From positions 102,038,566 through 102,102,565 of the forward strand of contig NC_060251.1 in NCBI RefSeq assembly GCF_921293095.1: a DNA stretch of 64,000 bases, in the 5' to 3' direction. Numbering within the stretch: position 1 is the stretch's first letter; each line of letters opens with the position of its first letter. Source of the stretch: Ischnura elegans. Its lineage: Eukaryota > Arthropoda > Insecta > Odonata > Coenagrionidae. Below, piece by piece: positions 47,216 through 56,858 of this stretch. The translations under genes were made by a program, and so were the position numbers. The notes under the pieces were generated by a model. The model searched no databases. It saw only the letters and a program-made list of their open reading frames with translations, and was not told the origin of the DNA.

Positions 47216-48112
47216 GGGTGGTTTCCTATTATTTTTAATTGCCTAAATCGAAAGATTATTACTCCTGGAGTACGTATTTCACGCTTTTAGATTTTTAAAT
47301 GACGATGTCTATTTTTCGCGATTAAATGAAAAGTGAAAAGTTTCAAGCGCGCGAAAACGCGACGGTTAAGTATGAATGCCGGGAAAACTCCCGTGTGACG
47401 CCGTTCTGGTTCCCGCTGTCGCAAGAAAGGTGACCTTGGGGCGAGGCACTGAGCGCTGATACGACGCAGAATGCTAGCAGGTAGCAGAGTACCATGCTAG
47501 ATGGTAGCGCTTGGCTTAAATAAGGATTATTAATGCCTTATCAAACGAAGAAAACTTTCCGACCTTAGCCAGTTTTAATAGGTGATTATTAAGAGATGTT
47601 TCCCTGAGCTCTGTGCCTCATGCATGCATTGGTAACCTCAGACGATGTAAAACTCCTATCTACTCGTATAGAAACTAGGTCCCTGTGACGTCACGAGTTT
47701 TGCATCGTCTGAGATTACCAATGAATGCATGAGGCACAGAGCTCAGGGAAACATCTCTTAATAATCACCTATTAAAACTGCCCATGGTCGGAAAGTTTCC
47801 TTCGTTTAATAAGGAATTAGCAATCCTTATTTAATCCAAGCGCTACCTGCTAGCAGGGTACTCTGCTAGCTGCGAGCAGCCTGCATCGCAGCACCTTACA
47901 CGGCGACAGCAGGAACCAGAATGACGTCACACGGGCTTTTCCCAGCATTCACACTTAGCCGTCGCGTTTTCGCGCGATTGAAAATTTTCACTTTTCATTT
48001 AATCTCGAAAAATAGATGTTGTCACTCTAAAATCTAAAAGCGTGAAATGCGTACTCCAGGAGTAATAATCTTTCGATTTAGGTAATAAAAAAATTATAAT
48101 CGGAAACCACCC
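47216..48112. mobile_element. Nearly fully palindromic MITE, copy 3
   Basis: TA-flanked (47214-47215 and 48113-48114), beginning GGGTGGTTTCC and ending GGAAACCACCC. The left arm (47216-47654) pairs with the right arm (47696-48112) over about 430 bp, leaving a 41-bp loop. As RNA it would be a very long hairpin. It has no coding capacity. Compared with copy 1, its right part has been replaced by an inverted copy of its left part. Confidence 0.9.
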
Positions 48113-48114
48113 TA

Positions 48115-49180
48115 TTCCATAGTCAATGCATTTCTCCTGTGATTTGCGAAGCTCCTCGTTTGCTCTTCCATTATTTCTTTGCTAAAATCGTTATACACAA
48201 TGTAATTTCACGCGATCCGGTGGCAGTTATTTGGGGCATTTCTCTCTTTCTCTCGCATTGAGTTCCTAAGTGGTAGCGCCATTTGACTCTTTCAAACCGC
48301 TTACTTCCCCTTTCACCCTCAACTAAGTCATTGCTGACTTTCCCTTGCGTTCGTAATTATACCCATCGCTCGCCGCCGGAGCTGCACTATCTCCAAGGGC
48401 AGCGACTGTTCAGTGTTCACCCCCTACTCCACGGCAACGGTACATCTGAAAACAGCCGATTTCGAACGCCCGTCGGAATGCTTTACGTTGCATTCTCTCG
48501 CCAAGCAGAACTAATAAAAAAATAGATTTGTTAAAATAAACGATTATATGTTATAAGTAATTTCTTCCTCCAGCTCCTCGACCTCCTGAACCTGGGAGAG
48601 AAAGGTTACGCTCTTATTAGGTGGAAGTAAAATTGAAATACAGCAATTTTCAGCAGCTTGTTGAAAAGTTATACAACAGGGCCGGAACAAGGAGTTACGC
48701 TAGGGGGTCAAAGATCAGTTACATATCAAATCCGCTGATCCACCACCAAAATATATTACATCCTTAAGCTATTTTTTCAAGATGCGTTAGTTGAAATTAC
48801 CACCATATATTTGCCATTTAGAAGTTTTATTAATATTATTAAGTTTTATTATTAATATTAGACAGTCGAAATTTATTCTATTGAAATATTGGACGTATAT
48901 GGCAGTGGCATAACAGGAGAGGTCCGAGGGGTCCGGAATATAAAAATATAAAATACAATTACTTTCCTTCAAGGAAAGAAACAAAATATGTATTGAGAAA
49001 TGATGCATTCACAAAAGATATTTTGACAAAAAAGTTTTTTCGAATACTATAATTCTTACAATTAGTTTAAAACCCTCTAAATAGTACCCTGTTTTCCATA
49101 AATTTCCCCCCTGATTTTGGACCCCCAACCCTGAACGAAATTCCTGGCAACCCCACTGATTTATGGCGATGTGATGGGAG
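48115..49180. other. Non-coding; possible dispersed-repeat fragments
   Basis: The 48240-48530 stretch is less AT-rich and has an 80-codon frame without a recognisable domain. Near 48680-48950 there are phrases of the GGGGTCCGGA kind typical of arthropod repeats. No gene is supported. Confidence 0.35.
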
Positions 49181-51520
49181 CAATCAGAACTTTAATCAAA
49201 ACAGAGGAAAATGTTGAGTTCCGCAGTAATGCTGTCAACCAGCTACTTCGGCACTGCCAACTTTGTCAGTGAGATTGCCCAAATTCGATGATTTCCCACT
49301 TTAGTGGATATTTAAATGGCTGGATAGACTTCTTGAAATCCGTTTGATAAAAGCTTTTCATCACAATGTGTGTCTTTATGAGATTGAACAATTTCCGTAT
49401 CTCACTTCGAGCATATCCTTTCCTCACTCTGAGGAGAAGCCCAAATTGTTAACTATTAAAGGTTTACCTATATCCTCTGTCAACTACAAAATTTGCGTGG
49501 AGCTTGTTGCACAAAAGATTTCACAGCATTATACGCTTGGGGAGCAATCATGTTAGCTGTTTCAAATTGATTTGCCAAACATTAATGGCTCGTTCTCACA
49601 CAAGCTGTATACCTGAACAGTGTACACAGTTTCTCAGAGTAAAATATTTAATGTTTACCACCCTCCTAAGTGGACTACCTCAAGCTAGTCTATGCACTCA
49701 AGGAATAGCTGATTTAAATATAGATAGTTTGAATAGACAATCCCTCACACAACCCACCTTGTTTTAATTGTGGACAACATTAGGTCAAACTTACCTCAAA
49801 TCACTATTTCAAAGGAATTCAGGCAAAGAGTGTGCTCACTAGTATTGGCAGATCCTACTTTTGACGTGCCATATCCATCAGATATTTTCATTGGAGCAGA
49901 TCCTATCAACCTTGCATTCACAGGCCAGCATCTATCTCTTGGTCCTGATCTACCAGTTGCATTCAGTACTATATTTGGGATTGTCCTCATTGGACCGTGT
50001 GGTGTTGTATTAAATCAAGTTAGCCTCAATGAAGATAAGATATTTTCAACACTTTGAGTGCCGGCTGCTAAATTTAAAGCCCTACTGAAAAATCCAGCCA
50101 TTTCTACTGTATTTATACATTTTTCAAAACATTAGCATCAAAAATATATTTATATCGATGTGCATTTCAATAAAAATGGACCTTGCTCTACTGTATGAAT
50201 CATTTTAATAACATTTATTGCTAATTTTTAAATATATAATTTAACAATGAAAACCTACTGTTTTTGAAAAATAAAAAAGGTGCAACATATGATGTACCGC
50301 CATAAAATGCATAATAATTTTTTTAATACCTCAATTTGAACTATTTAAAGCATGGAAATCATAAAAAAGCATTGTTCCAAGCAAAGCATAATAAATCCTG
50401 GATGACAAAAAGGGTCAATGCACCCTCAACGAACGGTCCATTGGCCCAAAGAATTTTCACACTAAGTGGCCTAAGATGAGGATGCCGGTAGCTACAGAGG
50501 ACTTTTCGTCCTCAATGCATAAAGTGAACTCTTTTTCCATCGAGCAGTTGATTTTCGAAAAAACAGAACCCTCAAGCAGTAAACTGGAAAAGTACCACGG
50601 GCGAAATATTACAGCTTCATGCATACAAAGCCAATTAAATGGAAAGACAGAATATTACGTCCATGGCACGCAAAGTGTTAACTATCGTATTGACCTCCAT
50701 GCGTCCATACAGAAGTATTGGCAAATTAAAGAACCACCAATCCAAACTGTCTCCGGAAGAAATTTATTCATTACATCACTTTGCAACAACCTTCAAAAGG
50801 GATCATTCAGTAAAATACAGTCAGACTTCCTAGCAAGAGAACTCACCCCAATCTCGGAGATTCCACTAAAAAACATTTTTTCTTTCTAAAAAGGATATCC
50901 TTAACACAACCTGACAGCCGATTCCTGAATGCAGACTTCATACAAGATTATTAAGACTCGGGGCATATGACTTCATGCAATTATAGCAAGCTTCACTTCT
51001 CTCATTACAATACCTCCACTACAAAAACGCTCAACAATCGCCCACCAAATCAAATCCGCTCATCTAGCAGCCCAATAATACGAATCCCCTCAGATGGCAT
51101 TGTCCAGAGCATAAACGACATAACTGTGTGGAACGTCTTTCTTGAAATGATTGTATGGAACATTTGTCCCCAGAAGTATCCAAGATTTCCTTTCTTAGAA
51201 GAGGCAATGAAATGAGAACAGATAAGATTGCCATTGAATGGAAAGAAATCCCTGCTACTGGAAAACTATGCTCATCATTCATTAATAACATGAACAATGA
51301 CGTGAGGGAAATAATTTTACCATTACATATATGGGTATCTCGTTGGAATGACCAACCAATGAAGAAGTCAAATAAGTATCTACTCTCCCACAATGGTAAT
51401 TAAAACTTACAGACTATGTACCCACATCAATGTTAGATAGATCCCAACATTTCCAAATCAATGCTGGTTGGTTAGTCAAGGTAAGTGGCTGGCAAAAGCT
51501 TACATGTAACTCTATCCATC
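49180..51520 (+). mobile_element. Decayed BEL/Pao LTR retrotransposon body
   Basis: Across frameshifts the plus strand encodes a gag-like LPKFDDFPL followed by SGYLNGWIDFLKS (49274-49345). It then has a protease-linker block (49795-50010) with LADPTFDVPYPSDIFIGAD and GPDLPVAFSTIFGIVLIGP, the hallmark of BEL/Pao polyproteins. Next is a pre-reverse-transcriptase linker (50690-50800) with IQKYWQIKEPP and SPEEIYSLHHFATTF in two frames, and a weak pre-integrase segment near 51430. Catalytic reverse-transcriptase and integrase motifs were not found. Numerous stops make it inactive. LTRs were not identified. Confidence 0.65.
49770..50057 (+). pseudogene. BEL/Pao protease-linker domain fragment (pol)
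   Basis: The longest intact frame of the retrotransposon (95 codons). The D-I-F-I-G-A-D block and the G-P-D-L-P-V-A-x-S-T-I-F-G-I-V-L-I-G-P block match the conserved region between the aspartic protease and reverse transcriptase of BEL/Pao elements, where the usual form is LLxGAD...GP..P.A..T.FGW.L.GP. The frame stops at 50055 and does not continue into a reverse transcriptase. It is a remnant rather than a host gene. Confidence 0.7.
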
Positions 51521-51752
51521 TGCTTCAAGAGATGTATGGAAATTGAGAGTTAATCAACTTATGAAAATGTAAAACCGTATCCAAGGTGAACACTTTTTTG
51601 AACTGAAACTCATATGGACATTAAGGAAGGCGATAATATGTAGTTTTGACAAGGGCAAAGGCCTAAAAAATATATTTTAAATGGCAACCCACAATTAAAT
51701 AAATGGCCTACCATATCTACATTTCCTCCCTCTCCCACAGCAGATGCATTAA

Positions 51753-52630
51753 CATGGTTCCCACTCTAACTAAATTATAAAATTTACGGTTTTTTCCAGG
51801 TTTTCACAGTCTAAATAGCATCAAATTCACAGTCAGTTGATAAGCCATTTTAGGAAGAAATATTGATCACATAAAAATCACTGGCCGCACATTAACTAAA
51901 AATATAGCCAACGCAATAATCGCTGGGAATGCAAACGCAGCAATGAAAGTGCTCTCATGACGTCACCTATTGTCCCTATATTGGGTAGGGCCCCTTTTGC
52001 TTACATGGCACTGGGGTGCTTTATCCCTACTCCCATTTCCTTCCAGCCCTTTCCCCTCCCTGGAGGCGCCGGCGGGCTCCGATCGCGACGGCGTCTCCAT
52101 CCTTTTTCCTTCCTCTCCGCCCCCTCCCCGGGTGTCCTGGCGTATAAGCCTCGGGCTTGGTCCGGGGCCCCGGTGCGTTGTACCCTTAGAGGGTTCACCT
52201 AGAACCCTCATAGTTCTTGTCCCTATATTGGGATTTTTCTTCCTCATAGAAAAATCTCCCCGGGATGGTGGTAGAAAAATTGCGCACGCATGGTTTCGCT
52301 AGGTAGGGCCCCTTTTGCTTCCATAGCACTGGGGTGCTTTATCCCTACCCCCATTTCCTTCCAGCCCTTTCCCTTCCCTGGAGGCGTCGGCGGGCTCCGA
52401 TCGCGACGGCGTCTCCATCCTTTTTCCTTCCCGTCCAGCCCCTCCCCGGGTGATCGGGCGAATAAGCCACGGGCTTGGGTCCCAGCCCCGGTGGTTGTAA
52501 CCCCAAGAGGGTTCCCCTAGAACCCTCATGATTCCTGCTGGCAAAATTTTAGCCTGGCTAAAGGTTGTGAGTGGGAAAATGGAGGGTGATAGGGAAGTGA
52601 AGAGGTGTCTGATTTCTCGCCAGGGTTAAT
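51753..52630 (+). repeat. Copy of the 371-bp element, interrupted by a GC-rich insertion
   Basis: 51753-51972 matches 59315-59530 (GGTTCCCACTCT, ACGGTTTTTTCCAGGTTTTC, TATTGATCACRTAA, CAATGAAAGTGCTCTCATGA then CGTCACCTAT). 52545-52612 matches 59549-59620 (GGCTAAAGGTTGTGAGTGGG, AAAATGGAG, CCTGATTT). The two matching parts are adjacent at 59.5 kb but here separated by about 570 bp. The right terminus of the element is not recognisable. Confidence 0.8.
51973..52540 (+). repeat. Nested GC-rich double unit
   Basis: Two direct copies about 318 bp apart (51983-52213 and 52301-52531) share GGTAGGGCCCCTTTTGCTT, GGGCTCCGATCGCGACGGCG, CCTCCCCGGGTG and GAGGGTTCMCCTAGAACCCT. Both are far richer in G and C than the flanks. 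Because the surrounding element is continuous at 59312-59682, this unit was inserted into it or expanded within it. Frames are open on both strands because of composition, so coding is doubtful. Confidence 0.8.
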
Positions 52631-52634
52631 GATC

Positions 52635-54439
52635 GCTTTGGCTAACGGTCTTCCAATCATAGCCTTAAGGTCTGCGTCGTCATGGCACACGGACCAATAT
52701 TTGCACTTCCAATATACGTGTGCAGGTAAATGCGTGGACAGTGTCTGCGAGTGACTGACCTTGAAAACGATCGACATATCGATTTTTGTTGGTAAACATA
52801 GTGATCACGCAAAAATGGACTCGATGAGTAAGCCCTAAATTTTTACTAAAAATATGGTAAGTTACTGGAGAAAGACACTCATGATATCAAGAAAAAGCCT
52901 TTTTACCAATTATTAAATGTTAATTCACTTTATTCAGTACACATGGTCAACTCTCATACTTTTCAGGCTCCATTTCATTGCAATTATAACAGAAGCATTT
53001 TACAGGTCAGATCTAGGTAACAAAATATTCACCTGTGAACATATCACATTTTCTCATTGCACCAGGTACAAAAGAGAGTTAAGTACAGTCATAAATTATT
53101 TACAGCCAAATTTCATAGTCATAAATGATATAAAAAATAATTTCAGAGATAATAAAATTAATTGAAATATGCTGTGGCAATTGATTTGGTAATATTACAG
53201 CCATGGAAAATTCCCTGATCGAAATAAAGTCAAACATGATTCATCCTAATATAGTACATATAGGTAATATGAAAATTGCCAACAGAAATACTACGTTCAT
53301 ATTCCAATCCATTACACTGGTAAAAACCCAATATCACACGCTACTAAAATCAATAAGCTTGATATCACTTCTTTGTGGTGAAATTGACATTCATAAATTA
53401 GGCAACAGAGACCTCATTCAACCATTCTTTAAAAATCAGATCTAAAAGATTTTTGTTCAAAAGTAAAGTTGGCACCGTCAGATTTATTAAAGTAAAACAT
53501 CACATAGGGTATCCCATTATGACATCCCACATTATGGGAATTAATGAGCATTGCACTGTCCCTATTGAAGCACCAGGCCTTGGCCAGAAACAGTGTCCTT
53601 ATAATAATTAATTAAGACATCCTTTCCACTACACTGCAGGCAATCAACCTCCATAAGACATTCTTATACGTTTCATGAAACCATTAATAAGAAATAGCTG
53701 CAACAGTATAGCATAACTACATCTCATGGATTGAGAAAAGGTTTTTTTCCTTGCCTAATGCCAAAGATATGATTAGGACTGTAAGTTTTTTTGTTTCATG
53801 ACTAAAATCGCAGATGAAATAGTCTGCTTGTAAAAACTAAATGATTCATTCACCTAAATAAATTCTAACTTAATGTAGCAATGTGTGTCAGTAGGATAAA
53901 ATAACAGCTGAAATGGATGCTCATTTTTTTGTTTAAAAATCTCACTTCACTTTCCAAAGAAATTTTTACATTTCATAGCAAAAATTCATTTATTCGGTTA
54001 CGCTGAAAAGATTCCCATTAGCACACATTCTCATTAGATTCACAGACTCTTGTTGATTTACTGAACCCATATCAGATCCTTGTCATTACTGGCATGAGAA
54101 GTGCTTCCACTTAATGAGCTAAATGTAACGTCTCTTTGAATACGTGTATAATATATATTTATATAGATACATGAAGTCATTTTAATATAAAAAAACCTTT
54201 CAAACATCACAAATTCATCGCCGCAAGCCCAAAATACCATTGAGCCCAGCATATATCACTTCGTTTACTTCATATTTCTTTTAAAGTCTAAAACACACTC
54301 AGCTCTTTTTCTTCATACATATCACGATTGGAGGATTTAAAGATGTGACAAATGATAAAAAAACAACCTTTCTTTCACAAAAAAGGCCAGGTGGGAACGT
54401 GTGAGCTTACTTCACTTGGCAGTGGCTTAGGAGGAAAGT
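52635..54439 (-). other. Probable 3' UTR and downstream flank of the MARCH gene
   Basis: No recognised coding sequence follows the stop codon at 54440 on the minus strand. The sequence is AT-rich, as expected of a 3' UTR. The UTR's true end cannot be fixed from sequence. Candidate polyadenylation signals include AATAAA on the minus strand at 52929-52934. Confidence 0.45.
52929..52934 (-). promoter_or_regulatory. Candidate polyadenylation signal
   Basis: The minus strand reads AATAAA, in the context GTACTGAATAAAGTGAATT, 1.5 kb after the MARCH stop codon. Other AATAAA words exist in this AT-rich region, so the assignment is tentative. Confidence 0.25.
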
Positions 54440-55093
54440 TCAGTGCTCCTGAGGACTGCCCCTGTCCCAAGGAAGGAGAGGCGAGCGGGATCCAAGTGAC
54501 AGGGACGTTCTGTCTCCAATGTTCTCGCCACTGCCCAGAATTGAAACGACTACTGATGGCTGAGAGCATTGCCCATGCTCGGCAGCGGCCGGTCCGCTAA
54601 CTTTTGCATCCGACCCTTCAGCCGCAGTTACGGTGCCCGACAAAAGACCACTCAGTTCGTCCACTTCGGCAGCCTCGCCGGCCTCGTAGGGCCTCGAACC
54701 ACCACCTCCCACCCCTTTCCACCGAGCACTTTCCTCTTCAACCACGACAACCGTGTCCATGCCTATTGGTCCCTCGTCCACAGCTTTCTCCGTCGAGGAC
54801 CTCTGAGCAGACTGCGAGACGCCCTCTTCTGAAAGGGGAGATCTCGAGTGGTGTACGTCCGGCAGGGCCTCCGACTTGTTCGTTGGGGGCCTTGCACTGG
54901 TGGACCTCGACAGGGATGGTCGATCGGGAGCGTTCTGAACACAGATGATTCGATTGAAGGCACGCCATCTTCGGAGGAGGCCGAGGTAGGCCTTGCACTG
55001 AACGTGCATGAAGAAGAGACCACCGGTGAATCCAACTGCAACTACCACCAGTTTTGTCCAAAATGGCCACTTGAGGAAGTCCCGCTGCATCTG
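54440..55093 (-). CDS. MARCH1/8-like E3 ubiquitin ligase, last coding exon
   Basis: The terminal exon encodes 217 residues and a TGA stop (54442-54440). The acceptor is GTGCCAG, with the exon starting CAG ATG at 55093, in phase with the upstream exon. The first residues run [20 protein letters not shown], then [14 protein letters not shown]. This is the second transmembrane segment (about residues 11-32 of the exon) and is very close to vertebrate MARCH1/8 ([20 protein letters not shown]). A basic stretch ([10 protein letters not shown]) and VQNAPD follow. The remaining roughly 160 residues are a Ser-, Glu- and Gly-rich cytoplasmic tail without a known domain, longer than in vertebrate MARCH8. 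Membrane-anchored ligases of this family ubiquitinate membrane proteins and send them to endosomes and lysosomes. Confidence 0.93.
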   Translation of the reverse strand, partial: QMQRDFLKWPFWTKLVVVAVGFTGGLFFMHVQCKAYLGLLRRWRAFNRIICVQNAPDRPSLSRSTSARPPTNKSEALPDVHHSRSPLSEEGVSQSAQRSSTEKAVDEGPIGMDTVVVVEEESARWKGVGGGGSRPYEAGEAAEVDELSGLLSGTVTAAEGSDAKVSGPAAAEHGQCSQPSVVVSILGSGENIGDRTSLSLGSRSPLLPWDRGSPQEH

Positions 55094-55161
55094 CTGGCAC
55101 AAAATTAACATTAGAGCATAAACAACAATCGGGATAAGAGAGTTTTGTAACTCTCTTAATA

Positions 55162-55330
55162 CAGTAAAACCTCTATGTAGTGAACCTCTTTACATCGTAA
55201 ACCCCCATACTTCATACCACCCCAATGGTCCCGTCAGATTAACATGTAAATTTGTAGGCAAACCTCTTTGTAGTGAACCTCTTTATCCCGTAAAACCTCC
55301 ACTTATCATATCAAGGAGACACCTCTGAGA
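55162..55330 (+). repeat. pogo-like element end with internal duplication
   Basis: It starts right after a TA with CAGTAAAACCTCTATGTAGT. A second near-copy of the block (AAACCTCTTTGTAGTGAACC then TC) begins at about 55261. No matching right terminus was found, so it is a partial copy or solo end. CAGT-AACCTC ends with TA flanks resemble pogo/Tigger-type MITEs such as the one at 62009. Confidence 0.5.
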
Positions 55331-56858
55331 CTGCCTAACTACCTCCGCAAATTGTACCGAGACTACAAAAGACAATGCAGCCGCAATAACATATGTATAC
55401 GGAATGACATTTTCAGCGATAAATGTTTCACGCTTTTTTTTTATTATACATCTTTAATATGCTGTAATTTTCACGTTAGCCATTATTTATGGCCATTTTG
55501 ATCCATATGAGAGCATACCTAACAGTAAATTAAAAAAAAAGGTATCAAATTATCCTAATTATTTTAAGTGACTGTTGAATTAAGAGAGCTCACTCTCAAT
55601 TGTTTTCTCTCAAATCATGCAGTAGCACTCGCTTTCTGTCATTATTAAATAATAAATATATGTTCACCAATGCATGTATGTTTGTTTAAACACATAAATA
55701 CTATAGTTTCCGGTTGGTTGCCTAGTCAACCGAAAATCTGGTTTCGGAGACTTTAATTCCTATTTTAATTGGCATTGCGAGATACACTTCTAGTTTTCAT
55801 TTCAGCCTATTAGCATCACCACCATCGTTTTGCTCAATTTAAGCCAAGATAGGCTGTTAAGAGTAGATTTGCATCATATATATACTTTAATAATTGATTT
55901 AACAACTATTTTCTTGGATTCTCACTAATCTTGACTGTTTCATGATCTTCATCAAACAATGCAAATGATGATCCATCTTAAATTCTTCCCATCCAAATTG
56001 CTGATTACGTATATGAAATGGTGAACTAGGACTCATACTCATGCTGTTTTTCTGGCATTATATTTTATCAACTCTTTCATTGAACACATAATGAAAACAA
56101 TGCATTCGTACTCATATAAAACATAAATTAGGAAAGCTATAATAATAGGGCAAAAAAGGAGAACATTTGGAATTTTAAAAATCCAGAATATGAGAGTGAA
56201 TTAAGTCTTAACAGACAAAATAAACAAGTTAATTCATTTCTCATTTTCAAGGCAAAGCATGGTAACAGTCGAAGTCAATACAGAAAACATAAAAGACGAG
56301 TTAGAGAATAAAACCCATTACAAGCACTTGAAATAACAATTTCAATGGTAAGATGGTAAAAATAAAGCAGACAAGTAGATGCAATGTATCACCTGGTAAA
56401 ACAAAGGTAAAATTGTTAACTTCATGCTTCTATTGAAGTAATATACCACAAAAATTAAATAATGCTTAATCACAGATTATGTAATACACAGTAATGAATT
56501 TAATCTGAATATTTGAGGAGTATTTAATATACATAGGTAATTATTACAATGCAATGAATGCATTAGGGTCAAAAATTTTCTTAAAATGTTTCTTACCTTT
56601 AAAATGTCCCATAAATAAAAACTTTGCAAATAAATTAAGCATTACTGAATATAATAGTGAGGAAAATTCATCCCCTTTCATAGGCTACCTGCCAATTAGA
56701 CTTACATCAAAACTTTTAAAATGTAATTTGGCACTAGTAAAAATCATGAATGCACTGCATTTATAACGCCATTCTTGCTTACATTTGAGTCACAATGAAG
56801 TTACTTTTCAATGCAGCACTTGCAAATCACAACCATATAAAAACCGAAATATATTCAT

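Noticed and set aside
51957-52544. Several open frames in the GC-rich double unit
   Set aside because: Frames are open on both strands in both units, as expected of GC-rich sequence lacking stop codons. No domain recognised.
54569-55108. Open frames on the plus strand and in other minus frames opposite the last MARCH exon
   Set aside because: Shadows of the GC-richer MARCH coding exon. Only the main minus-strand frame has family homology and a matching splice phase.
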